DNA of 64,000 nt, taken from positions 17,269,001-17,333,000 of the forward strand of contig NC_069376.1 of assembly GCF_021730395.1 (NCBI RefSeq), in the 5' to 3' direction. Numbering within the stretch: the stretch's first letter is position 1; every line of letters starts with the position of its first letter. The position numbers were made by a program, and so were the translations under genes. The notes beneath the pieces were generated by a model that saw only the letters and a list, made by a program, of their open reading frames with translations, was not told the origin of the DNA and made no database searches. Positions 55,201 through 64,000 of the stretch are shown here, in pieces. This DNA comes from Mercenaria mercenaria. Taxonomy: Eukaryota; Mollusca; Bivalvia; Venerida; Veneridae.

Positions 55201-58200
55201 TTTCTGTGCATCAAGTTAATTCTTAACATCAGCAACTCAGAACATAAACAGAACTGTAAAAATCATTAAAGTAACACCTTTTCATAACGATCGGCAGCTG
55301 ACAGTCCTCCCAGGATCGTCACAGCATTTCCTTCTGTCTGTCCGTCAAAACAAAGAAGAACATTTGCAAAACATAAACAAAAACAAACGTCATCGGCGCT
55401 GAGCATTCTGACTGGATGACCGCATCACACACCGCTGTGTAAACAAAATAGTCCAAGAACTGCCATCAATTTTCAGGATAAATAATCATCATCCGCCATA
55501 ATTTGGTACATGATATTAGCAAAAATAGAAATCCAAAACAAGAAATAGCTAACAGAAACTCCAATTTGAATCCAAACATCCGGCCGCGATCAATTATGCA
55601 GAAGTAGGGTGTTAACAACGTAAGTAGAAAATAAGACGATACTAACATTTGAAATTGCACGAATAAGCCTCAAGACCGGATTTGAACCACAACCATATAG
55701 TACCATATTACTATATTTGTGTCCAACAACCATGGTCACCTCGGCCCCACTATATGTAGCAGGAGCAAATTTACATTGATATTTTGATGTTAAAACTCAT
55801 TTAAATATTTCACAATAATAAGACATTTTTTTCACATGTGTAAGGCATTTCGCAAAAACGTAATGAAATATATATATTTTTAGTGATATGAATATGTTTT
55901 TGTTTTTTCTTTCTTTTTGTTTTCAAGCTTACAGAGTGCAATTCTATGTACGTATCAGTGAGAGTGTAACGAAATTATTCCAGAAAGAAAGGATCCTTAA
56001 AAATATTGAAGAGTATTTACACAAGGATGTTAATGTTAACTCACAGGACGTATTCAATCTAACAATGGATCATGATCAAAGTACGTATAATTATATGTCG
56101 TTAACTGTATTTTTAAACATAGCTGCTATATAGAAATAACAATTATTCTTGACAGATGCGACTAGGTGTTTCTTTCTCTTTGTATTATGAAGTCCATATA
56201 ATATTTCTATATTGTATACTTCCGGTTAAGACGGAAAATGGCGATTCAGCAACTGTAATGTCTAAACTTAATTAATTGCAATAGTTTCCCGTTTGTAGCG
56301 AATAAGGCGGTTTCTATAAGCTAGGCATTCATGCAATTCATTTCCTAGTGTGTAGTGTATTACCAATAATGTCAATATATTGAAACGTACACGGGGTCTG
56401 CTAGCCCGCACACACTTCAGTATCCAAACGTGGGTTCTTCTCAAACACACGTGGGTGGAAAATAGGGAGATGTTTTGGAGTAAATTATACGGACACCTGA
56501 AATAAAGTTAAAACAATAATTCATTTATGTATCATTTCACAAACAAAATAATCGGATATGGTTAATCTGTATAATGGCCCTGGTTCCTCGTCTACCTCTG
56601 GTCAGGAATGTTAGTGTCTGTTTGTTTGTGCCAATTTAGAAGTTCCATATCTAGATGTAATTCCTGAAATTCTAAGAGTTAAGAAAGGCTTGACAAAAAC
56701 TGTCACGTCTTGCCTTGTTAATATAGGAGGCTTGACAAAAACGGTGTCACGTCTTGCCTATACGGTTTTATCAGGAAATCTGGTTGGTAGTGCTGGCACT
56801 TTGGATGGATGAAAGGCTATATAGTTGAAAGGAATCTATCTATGTAAGAATTAACTAATGGTTGTCTAGAAAGAATATATTATTTAGTAGATCTATATTA
56901 AATTAGGAAATATCTGTATTCGACCAGTAAAATGGCCCTAGGTATGTTAGAGATAGGTAGTGGATCTTTATTATAAATAGATATAAAGATATAGGGTCCT
57001 ATCTAGTCTTGGATTTGGTAATTTTTATATAGAATCTAGGACTTTATTATATTTTCATAGGTTTAAGGAATACTGACAAACTGTCAAACCCTGCCAGAAA
57101 TTCTAGGCAATCTTGTATGGTTATTGTACCTTCTTGGTAGCTGGTGACACATCCATAGGTTGTTTTGGCATTTAGGAGTTAAAATAATAGCGTAGTGGCT
57201 AGCTCAAATTCTGACCGGGTACTGACGACAGTGACAGGGTCTGCCAGCTATTTATAGTTTCAGAGGGGTGGCTACATTGGTATGGGTTGCCAAACTTGGC
57301 AGAGTCGTCATCTAGTGGATTACGTCTGCGCGCGTGCGGCAGAAATTTAGCCCTAGCCGGATATGGCATCTACGTTTGGCGACAGGCGGCTAATTAGTGT
57401 TTCTTCGTCTCTAACATGGCTCATTTTTAAGGTATAAGGCCCATAATAGAGTACCTTTTTTTGAAGAGTATTCAATTCTTACCATAAACCTACATTGACT
57501 GCAATTTTCGATGGGGGGGGGGGGGGGGGGGGGGGGGGGGAGTATTCAATTCTTACCATAAACCTACATTGACTGCAATTTTCGAGGGGGAGAGGGAAAG
57601 CGTAAGTTCAAACCCCACTGGGACCAATTTTTTTTCCGTATTTTCCTTTTTTTCTAGTAAGTTTTCACTTCTTTCAAGACTTGTTAATGATTTATTGCAT
57701 AAAAATGGGAAAAAAAGCATTTGATAAGCGATTTAAAACAGAAGGGGTAGAGTTAGACATCTTTAAAAATACTGAGTTACATACGGTAAAAGTTCTTTAT
57801 TTTGCCTTCAATCTTTAGATTACATATTGTGGAAGAAATGTAGGTAGGTTTTACTTCTGCCCTAAGGTTATTTTTGAATGAAGCGAGCAAAATTCAAAAC
57901 AGACTCACAGCATTCGACCTTAATTTTTCAATGTTGGAGTTAGAGTTCTGTCACATTAAACCCGTTTTCCTGAGGCACCCTAAAAAGATGATATTGACAG
58001 TTTTATTTTAAGTTTTATATATGTTTACCAATAGTTTGATGTTTCTTTCATAAAAAATAATGGTAAAATGAATTCTCTGTAAACGTTTTAGATAACGCCG
58101 TCAGTTTGAAATTTGTCCCCACTTGAGCTTGAGGAAATACCATTAATTGTACAAAATTTATAAAAACGGCACGGTAAAAGTTTGCAACACAATGTAAAGC

Positions 58201-60177
58201 ACGGTCAACTGTAAGAATATACCAAGCAAATGCCATTTCTTAAACATTACTATTAGGGGCCTAATACCTTAATATCTAAAGGCATGATAAGTTCGGAAAT
58301 ATGTTCACATGGTTCAGGAGAGGCTAATCTCTTGATCCACACCGGGTATCGGCATGAGGACGGCCTTATAACATAATCGAGGTACGAATGGTATAGTGTA
58401 CTGATTTCGGATAAACTGTGTCCGGACGTAAAATGATGATGGCTTAGTCGTTACAATATTGTATACATTAAAATGCGTTTTCTTTTGTAGTAACTAGTGA
58501 AATTGATGCACACCACGTTTCGTTTGTTTTACAACCTAAAACCGAAAGCATTGACGTTATCATTCAAACACTGGAGAATCTCGTAGAAATGGGAACTATA
58601 ATTAAAATGTTTGGATTTCCGGTGCACATGCATCCAGAATATTTTGAGAAAAAAGAGATTCTGTGGGATGGTAAATATCATTAAGCTATTGCTACAAATA
58701 TATCAAGCAAGTATGTATGCCGTTATCAGGAAGGTCTAATACGTATCAGTTGTTCCAGCTGTTATCTAGCCACAGCCATTTATTGAACAACCTTCCAGTT
58801 TTTTGGTGGCATCACAGTCTGGTAATGCTGTCTCTGCTGATAAATTTGTAATACATTAAGCCCAACATAATTTTTACTTTACAAAACTTTAACAAACAGG
58901 CATGTATATTTCATATCTAAATACATTCCAACTAGTAATTATTCATGTTACAAAAATATTATCAGAGCATAACATATTTGTTTCAATGTATTCACGTTTG
59001 TTCGATTTTCGGGAAAATTAGCCAAATAGTGCACAAATGTTCTTTTGGTATTTTTGTTTCACTTCCATGTTTCTCTGAGTTTTGAAACTCGTAAGGAAAT
59101 TACAAAAATGGGTATTTCAGTTTATAAGAAGGGGCCACTGTGTCTAAATAGTTAAAGACCTTGATTTGGAATCACTTGTAATTCATAAAAGACCATTACT
59201 AATTATCTTGTATATATGACAACAATTAATACCGTTATATAACAAAGTTAAACATTGCATTGAGTCTCATTTAAAACTCATGAGTTTATATTCATTTCTA
59301 GTCATACATATGTGTTGCTTTTTTGTATTGATTTTATAAATGTACTTTTGCAAGTGAAGATATGCTAAAATTGTTATATAAATGTAGATACAAGAACATG
59401 TTAAAAACCAAGGCCGGTGTAATGAAGTATTTCGACCCCCATAGAATAACGACCCCCCCCCCCCCCCCCCCACGGTCATTATTCTATAGGAAATGTGACT
59501 CCTTTCCTGTAAAATATTGACTCCCCTTATAAAAAAACTGACTCCCTTTGAAAACTCTATAGAATAACGACCCCACGGTCATTATTCTATAGAAAAACTG
59601 ACCCCTCCAAGTAAAATACTGACTCCCTAAAGATGACTCCCTTCGAATCTCATAGAATAACGACCCCGGTTATTATTCTATAGAAAAAGTGACTCCTACC
59701 ATGTAAAATACTCGCTGCCGAAATTACTACATTCGAACTCTCATACAATATCGATTCCCGGACATTATTCTATTTAAAAAAGTTACACTTTCCGTGAATA
59801 ACACCGGCTCCTAAAAAGACTTTCGACGATAATATCTATTAAAAAGTGATCCCCACCAAACCTAACGGACAATTTTACTAGATCTACAACTCTAATACCC
59901 TCCATTGCCAATAGTCAACATTTTGATTGTACTATTACTACTTCTATTGCTATTTCTACATGTACTTCTTCTTCTTCTTCTTCTTCTACTACTACTACTA
60001 CTTCTACTACTACTACTACAACTGCTACTACTGATACTACTATACCTGCTTCCGCTAATACGTCTTGTACATCTACCTATTCTTCTCCTGCTGCTGTTGT
60101 TGCTGTCACTTATTCCTCTGCTGCTGCTGCTGCTGCTGCTGCAGCTGCTACTGCAACTGCCACTACCACTGCCACTT

Positions 60178-60209
<32 letters not shown>

Positions 60210-63200
60210 TTCTATTGTTGCCACTACCGTACTTTACTGCCACTGCTAAGTATTGCAACTTCTATTAATACTAAGTTCTATGCTAGCAGTTTCTTGTGCA
60301 GTTTTCTTCTGAAGAATTACTTCATACCGAAGTTTGCAGGGATTATTGACACTGGTGTGTTTTGTGAACGTATTGTGAATTGTTATTTGAAAAAAAAATG
60401 TATACACCAAGATACAGCGTCTAGAAATAGAATCCCTTTTCCCGTTGCGGAATGCTCTGATTTCTGTGTCAAGTGATGGTATCTGGCGCTAATGGTCAAA
60501 CGGAAGGACGGACGGACGGACAAGGGCAAATCTATATGCCCACCTCTCCCGAGTGGGGGCATAAAATGCAGCAATCAGGCCTTAGATACATGAGTTATCA
60601 CTAAATTTGACCAAATGACCGGGGTCGTTTTTTTATGGGAGTCAATATTCTTCGTGAGGTTCAGTTTACTTCACGTAGGGGAGTCATAGTACTATGATCT
60701 GGAGGTCATAATACTATGACCGGGGGGTCACTTTTTCTATAGAATAATGACCGGGGTCATTATTCTATGGGGGTCGAAATACTTCATTACACCGGCATAT
60801 ATCTCACGTATTGAGTGTACACACGCAATGAATGTACACTACGTTAAACGAACACCTAACCTTTAGTCAGTATATTGAACACTTAATACGTGCGTACATC
60901 CAATAGGGGCGATTTAATGTTGGCGTAAAAACTGACACCTGAAATGCACTTTTACTGAAAAGCCATTACTTCGCGAAAAGTGGACATAGTTAGTAATTCT
61001 TATGTTATGTTTTCTATGTAAGAGAATGACTCCCGTTTGAATGCGATGAAAAAAATGTTATTATCCATAAGAAACGTATATTTCAACAAAATTAAAAAGA
61101 AATATAGACGATTTATCAAAATCCGTGCTTTATGTACATTTGTATGTCATGTTATTCACAGTTCTGAGGAAATCTTATATGTCTAGTATATTGTAGGAAT
61201 AAAAACAGTTTTACGCTTTGAGACAATGATGGATTATGGACTGCTGGAAGACAAAGGCATATTAGATGGAGAAAACCATATTGCAACATTTTTACATGAA
61301 CAGTTTCAGATTTCTCTTCGAGATATATATGATATGGCTCTAATGAGAACAAAAGAGGGTAGATAATAAGTCATGTTTGTTCCTGGATTTTAAAGAAACA
61401 AAAGTTCATTCAGTTTAAAATACACCTTTTGCTAGTAAAACTCATGTCAATGAAGAATAATATTCAGCATGAATAATGATAAGATTTGTTATTCGTTGTT
61501 CTCTTATGTCATTCTTATATATAATAGTTTTCCTTTGTTTCACAAAACAAAAAAAAAAACGAACTGTAACCTTTTAATTTGCACCATGCAAAATCAAGTT
61601 AATGATTAACATGTTTCAAATCAACGGTATAAGACTGTTGACTATTGTCGTGTTATTATTATCATGTACATGTATAATATGATAAAAGTTTAGTGTATAA
61701 TTATTCGGTCTTGTCTTATATCATTTTTGATGGTGCATACAAAACATTAATCTGTTTCATAAGACAATTTCTTCATTACAACAGATAATACTGCTGTCGA
61801 GTTTTCGATACCACCCATAATGCCACTGCCTAGACCGACATTGTTAGAACATATGGAGTTATTCTTTGGCGGTCCGTGTAAGGATACCTGCAAACAGTCA
61901 GGTGGTACGAACACAATGGATGACTGTAAATCATGTGGATATGTCAGCGTATTCGGGACAAATGTATACACAAAGAAGCAGTCATTCCAGTCAAGAACAG
62001 AAACATGGACAGGTTTCGTCACTTTTGTGAACAGCAAATACAGAATAAACCATACGTTTGAATTAAGCTTTTTCTTTGATACTGTTACTTTAAGTTTTAT
62101 TTGTTTAAAACAGTAAGCAGTCAGAACCAGTGGTATGGTATTATTGCCTAAAACAAAGCGTACTCTACAAGGCGGCCCCTTGTCTTATATCATTTTTGAT
62201 GGTGCATACAAAACCTTAATCTGTTTCATAAGAAAATTTCTTCATTACAACAGATAACACTGCTGTCGAGTTTTCGATACCACCCATGAGCTCGCGGTTA
62301 CTGTTTTCATTTGGATTTAGGCTCTATCAAATTAATGTATGTCATATGCCAGTTGAAAATGCATGTGCTGGCTATATGGCAGGCATGAGTAGACTCCGCG
62401 GTAGATCCACTGATCACCCGCAAGCCAGATGGATAGTTTGCTTACATTTAGACAAGAACCCTAAGAGAGTTGATGATCACCTGTAACATAAACTAGACAA
62501 TGTAAAAAATACTGTTGATTACAATGAATATGATTGTGCCTCGCTTATCCGTACACATGCATGTGCTAAAATATTCCATAGATCTAATATAACTATACTT
62601 AAAAACTCTGGATGTATTTTCATCTATGAGCATATACATCGCAACCGTATGCCAATTGATAGAAGATATAGTGCCTGAAATCATTCATCCTCCACCTCTG
62701 ATAATTCATGTGAGGAAGTTGGCAGTTACTTGCGGAGAACATGTTTGTACTGGTACAGAATCAAGGAACACTTGTTAGGTTAACTGCCCGCCGTTAAACG
62801 ACGGAAATACTGTTTGCCTTAATACATTTTACAAATCCCTGTATAGCAGGGTCAGGACAAGTACAAAACCACGATGCTAGACTAAATGTTGATCATGAAC
62901 AATCATATTGATTATTACATTTTTCATATCACAGGACATGAAAGGAGATTTACAATCATGGCGGAAACCGAAGGCAAAGCGTGCCCTGACCACCAGGTTT
63001 TCTTATTTTTATTCTTATATTTTCAAGCTGGTTAATCAGATTACTTCAAGTAATCGATTCGTTCGGATCTTTAGCAATTTATCATTATACATATTTCTGC
63101 TTATTTCGTGATTGAAACACGTTAGCTTTTAACTGCACGTATATTCCAACTGCTGTCCCTTGATTGTCCAACCAAGATTGTTATTTAAGCTTAAGTATAA

Positions 63201-64000
63201 AAGTATTGATTTAATAAACAATCTTTGCCAAAGGAATGATCTGAATATTAGAACTTTTGTTTTTATATTGTCAAAGAATTGGCTAGACAATGTATATTCA
63301 GCAAAAACTTATTAGGAATGCAAGTTTGTAAAACTATTTTCTCGTCTCTTTGCCCATCTTCGTTGCGCAGTTAAATTTAAAGATAGATCGGAAATAAAAT
63401 CAGCTCTTAAGCCACTTTTAGTAAAGATTGCTGAAGAATCCAAATATCTATAAATGATAATGTTAAACTAGAATTACAATCAATATATTAATATTACGAT
63501 TCATGTCTTAATTAGAAGCTGTGGTGTTATTAGAAATGAAAAGCATAGTAATATGAGAGGTATGTTCGCATGTAATATGTAATTCTGAGTGTAGATAAGT
63601 GTACCTCTATGGGCTGTAAATGTAAACATTTTTATACTTTATTTACTCTGAAATGAGCGAACAAACACACATCGGATCTCTCTGTTATGGGGGCTTTGTC
63701 TCACTCTGTCCCTCTGGTCAGATCGCTCTGTGTCTGTTCTAGTAGAGGATGAATTATGCGCCCTGTGTGGCTGCGTTTGAACTATGTAAAGCGCCTTTGA
63801 ACGTGAAATTGATCATGAAAAGGGCGCTATATAAATCTGGTATAATAATGAAGAGAAAACTTTCTTTGCTTTCTACCGAACAGGTGTTAAAACACCTTTA
63901 AAAAGACAAATAATTTGTTTCTTTGTCATATTCTTGTATGTTTGGGTGTTTTTGTCTATACAGCAAACAATCCTGTTTAGAGATAACCTTGAAACTGGTG
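49215..64000 (+). CDS. Multi-exon gene for an unrecognised exon-repeat protein; incomplete at both ends
   Basis: Ten exons join with matching phases: 49215-49305, 49636-49691, 51252-51344, 53299-53398, 55928-56080, 58491-58670, 61197-61358, 61785-62012, 62935-62996 and 63964-64000+ (about 387 codons). All acceptors are AG with pyrimidine tracts; donors are GT except GC after 51344. Four consecutive exons (153, 180, 162 and 228 bp) are symmetric phase 1-1. Each begins with a similar strand: YRVQFYVRI, HHVSFVLQP, KTVLRFETM, TAVEFSIPP; RTFTFNLF in the first exon is alike. Two also end alike (DVFNLTM, DIYDMALM). This suggests a repeated domain of about 50-60 residues. A furin-like RKKR lies in exon 4 (HDGRKKRETE). 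Exon 8 has C-x3-C-x11-C-x2-C (PCKDTC ... DDCKSC). The end of exon 8 plus exon 9 (RRFTIMAETEGKACP) weakly recalls the second half of a TSP1 repeat. No family is recognised. The first exon enters in phase 0, so the 5' end lies upstream and was not found. Confidence 0.7.
49893..50425. mobile_element. Foldback element, diverged relative of family Q, intronic
   Basis: A long imperfect hairpin (arms about 42 bp: 'gaatatggaatatatctcgc' pairing with 'gtgagatatattctatattc') at 49905-50040, with 'cacgagcgcgtagcgcgag' at its tip. The following 380 bp share 'gcataacgttatgaa', 'aatcgagaaatatactat' and 'gaacaaag' with family Q copies at 28.5, 46.0 and 54.0 kb. The left end 'atttgtttgtttt' is like the element at 46703. 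It lies in the intron between 49691 and 51252. Confidence 0.65.
50716..50904. mobile_element. Palindromic MITE family P, copy D (intronic)
   Basis: Ends 'gagccatgccatgtgaaaac' and 'gttttctcatggcacggctc'. The interior is shortened relative to copy B ('ccgcccagtctggtcagg' / 'ccttaccagactgcgcgg'). Confidence 0.85.
51668..51880. repeat. Dispersed repeat R, copy 2 (intronic)
   Basis: Counterpart of 35245-35460, same orientation, diverged by substitutions and indels. It lies in the intron between 51344 and 53299. Confidence 0.5.
51990..52135 (+). mobile_element. SINE family S2 body and tail (intronic)
   Basis: 'aggaagccatcaagctggc', 'ggttctacccaggtgttatc', 'cttcctccaacattaaagct' and 'ggaaagtcgcaatatgacct', ending 'ggtgtcggtgcgac'. 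The tRNA-like head is missing, so it is 5'-truncated. Confidence 0.75.
52136..52779. other. Intronic AT-rich stretch
   Basis: No exon or repeat recognised. Confidence 0.3.
52780..53066 (-). mobile_element. tRNA-derived SINE (family S3), near full length (intronic)
   Basis: Minus-strand head from about 53060: 'cgcccggtttaggtagagcg' (A box) and 'cgagttcgatcctcgggcg' (B box). The body has 'catgtggggaagttggcagt' 'tacttgcggagaac', 'ggtttgtactggtacagaat' and 'gttaactgcccgccgttac', the end 'gttgaaaaacagcgttaaac', and a (AAAC)n tail seen as tttgtttgtttg on the + strand. Fragments of the same family are at 33484-33540 and 62686-62812. Confidence 0.85.
53608..54212 (+). mobile_element. Palindrome-bearing element family Q, copy 3 (intronic)
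   Basis: Very close to copy 1 (28141-28748): 'ctttcactggttataggtgc' start, the inverted 'ggtaactgtttaggcggtaa' / 'ttaccgcctaaacagttacc' block and 'accggaaatccccgtctgg' end. Only scattered single differences are seen by eye, so both are young. Confidence 0.87.
54213..55927. other. Long intron, unassigned
   Basis: About 1.7 kb without a recognised element; only a short (TTCTG)n-like stretch near 54820. ORF 55466-55660 on the minus strand is unsupported. Confidence 0.35.
56687..56759. repeat. Short tandem duplication, 41-bp period
   Basis: 'aggcttgacaaaaac' followed by 'gtcacgtcttgcct' occurs twice (56687-56715 and 56728-56759), in the intron between 56080 and 58491. Confidence 0.7.
57466..57586. 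repeat. 45-bp direct repeat separated by a ~29-nt G run
   Basis: 'agtattcaattcttaccata' 'aacctacattgactgcaatt' 'ttcga' occurs at about 57466-57510 and 57541-57585. The first copy is followed by an uninterrupted G run (57512-57540), the second by only five G. Intronic. The run can form G-quadruplexes. Confidence 0.8.
58671..59412. other. Intronic stretch
   Basis: No feature recognised. Confidence 0.3.
59413..60796. mobile_element. TIR element of 1.4 kb with nested hairpins (intronic)
   Basis: Left 'gccggtgtaatgaagtattt' 'cgacccccatagaataa' is inverted exactly at the right end ('ttattctatgggggtcgaaa' 'tacttcattacaccggc'). Inside, short palindromes ATAGAATAA(C/T)GACC / GGTCATTATTCTAT recur near 59447-59490, 59561-59595, 59653-59685 and 60739-60768. 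The first hairpin holds a C run of about 17. The middle is a trinucleotide repeat block (59930-60215), followed by about 500 bp of mixed sequence. No transposase was seen; a non-autonomous element. It lies in the intron between 58670 and 61197. Confidence 0.8.
59930..60215. repeat. Trinucleotide repeat block (TTC, TAC and TGC types)
   Basis: Runs of cttcttctt, ctactacta and ctgctgctg change type several times over about 285 bp. Overlapping poly-Leu/poly-Ser ORFs on both strands are artefacts. Confidence 0.88.
61711..61818 (+). repeat. Intron/exon boundary of exon 8, original of a duplication
   Basis: 108 bp covering the end of the intron, the acceptor and the first 34 bases of exon 8 (61785 on). 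It recurs at 62180-62287 with only three differences seen. Confidence 0.85.
62180..62489 (+). other. Duplicated exon 8 start with a different continuation (possible alternative terminal exon)
   Basis: 62180-62287 repeats 61711-61818 (acceptor at 62252-62253, same phase). The following sequence stays open in the same frame for about 66 codons (SSRLLFSFGFRLYQINVC, then ENACAGYMAGMSRLRGRSTD) to the TAA at 62484-62486. If used in place of exons 8-10 it would give a shortened protein with a new C-terminus. The non-duplicated part has no recognised family and may belong to an inserted repeat. Confidence 0.45.
62686..62812 (+). mobile_element. SINE family S3 fragment (intronic)
   Basis: 'catcctccacctctgataat', 'gaggaagttggcagttactt', 'tttgtactggtacagaatca' and 'taactgcccgccgttaaac'. 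Body and 3' part only. Confidence 0.75.
63150..63845 (+). mobile_element. Non-LTR retrotransposon (LINE) 3' end fragment (intronic)
   Basis: A decayed coding tail reads DLINNLCQRNDLNIRTF and LFAHLRCAVKFKDRSEIKSA, then LKPLLVKIAEESKYL and stop near 63453. The 3' UTR ends 'atgtaaagcgcctttgaacg' 'tgaaa' and 'aagggcgctatataaatctg' 'gtataataatga', the typical tail form of CR1-like LINEs in invertebrates. It lies in the intron before the last exon seen. Confidence 0.55.

Larger units (their letters stand above)
56081..58490. other. Long intron
   Basis: About 2.4 kb. Besides the short duplication at 56687 and the G-run duplication at 57466, nothing was recognised. Confidence 0.35.

Noticed and set aside
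54540-55760. Possible LTR-type or other retroelement remnant
   Set aside because: No terminal repeats, primer-binding site or protein motif could be seen; left as unassigned intron.
59892-60249. Poly-Leu and poly-Ser ORFs
   Set aside because: Translation of trinucleotide repeats on both strands.

Overview
The window looks like repeat-rich nuclear DNA of a bivalve mollusc, most likely a clam-like (heterodont) species. This rests on intron-containing genes with GT-AG splice sites, AT-rich intergenic DNA, and the bivalve-type repeat vocabulary: satellite-cored elements with TTAGCTCACCTGA ends, tRNA-derived SINEs, palindromic MITEs and a CR1-like LINE. The species is an inference and cannot be fixed from sequence alone. 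No convincing LTR/retroviral or Polinton-type fossil was recognised.

Layout. 0-7 kb: a satellite-cored element, a 3.2-kb minus-strand CR1-like LINE (PHD finger, endonuclease, reverse transcriptase, a 2A-like NPGP signal peptide) and a 980-bp duplicated repeat. 7-14.3 kb: foldback elements and a possible small spliced + strand gene whose introns hold a 1.3-kb long-terminal-inverted-repeat element. 13.5-25.2 kb: an almost continuous nest of satellite-cored elements; one 5.4-kb element (17852-23281) carries two other complete elements inside it. 25.2-26.8 kb: the last two coding exons of a + strand von Willebrand factor A (vWA) protein. 27.3-33.5 kb: another satellite-cored element with a nested palindromic element, a SINE, and a 119-bp tandem repeat. 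34.5-36.2 kb: a Tc1/mariner-like fragment and the first exon of a minus-strand secreted thrombospondin type 1 (TSP1) protein. 37-41 kb: a satellite-cored element and a 2.6-kb minisatellite of ~41-bp units. 41-49 kb: MITEs and SINEs. 49.2-64 kb: a + strand multi-exon gene with ten phase-consistent exons, still open at the window end; its introns are full of MITEs, SINEs and a LINE tail.

The three better-supported host genes look extracellular: a vWA pair, a signal peptide plus TSP1 exon, and an unrecognised exon-repeat protein with a basic RKKR site. They could belong to an adhesion or extracellular-matrix neighbourhood, but nothing in the sequence proves that they act together. The most unusual material is (i) the unrecognised exon-repeat gene with a 97%-identical duplicated intron/exon boundary, (ii) the nest of satellite-cored elements inserted at the same T-tract of their host satellite, and (iii) the 2A-like signal peptide of the LINE.
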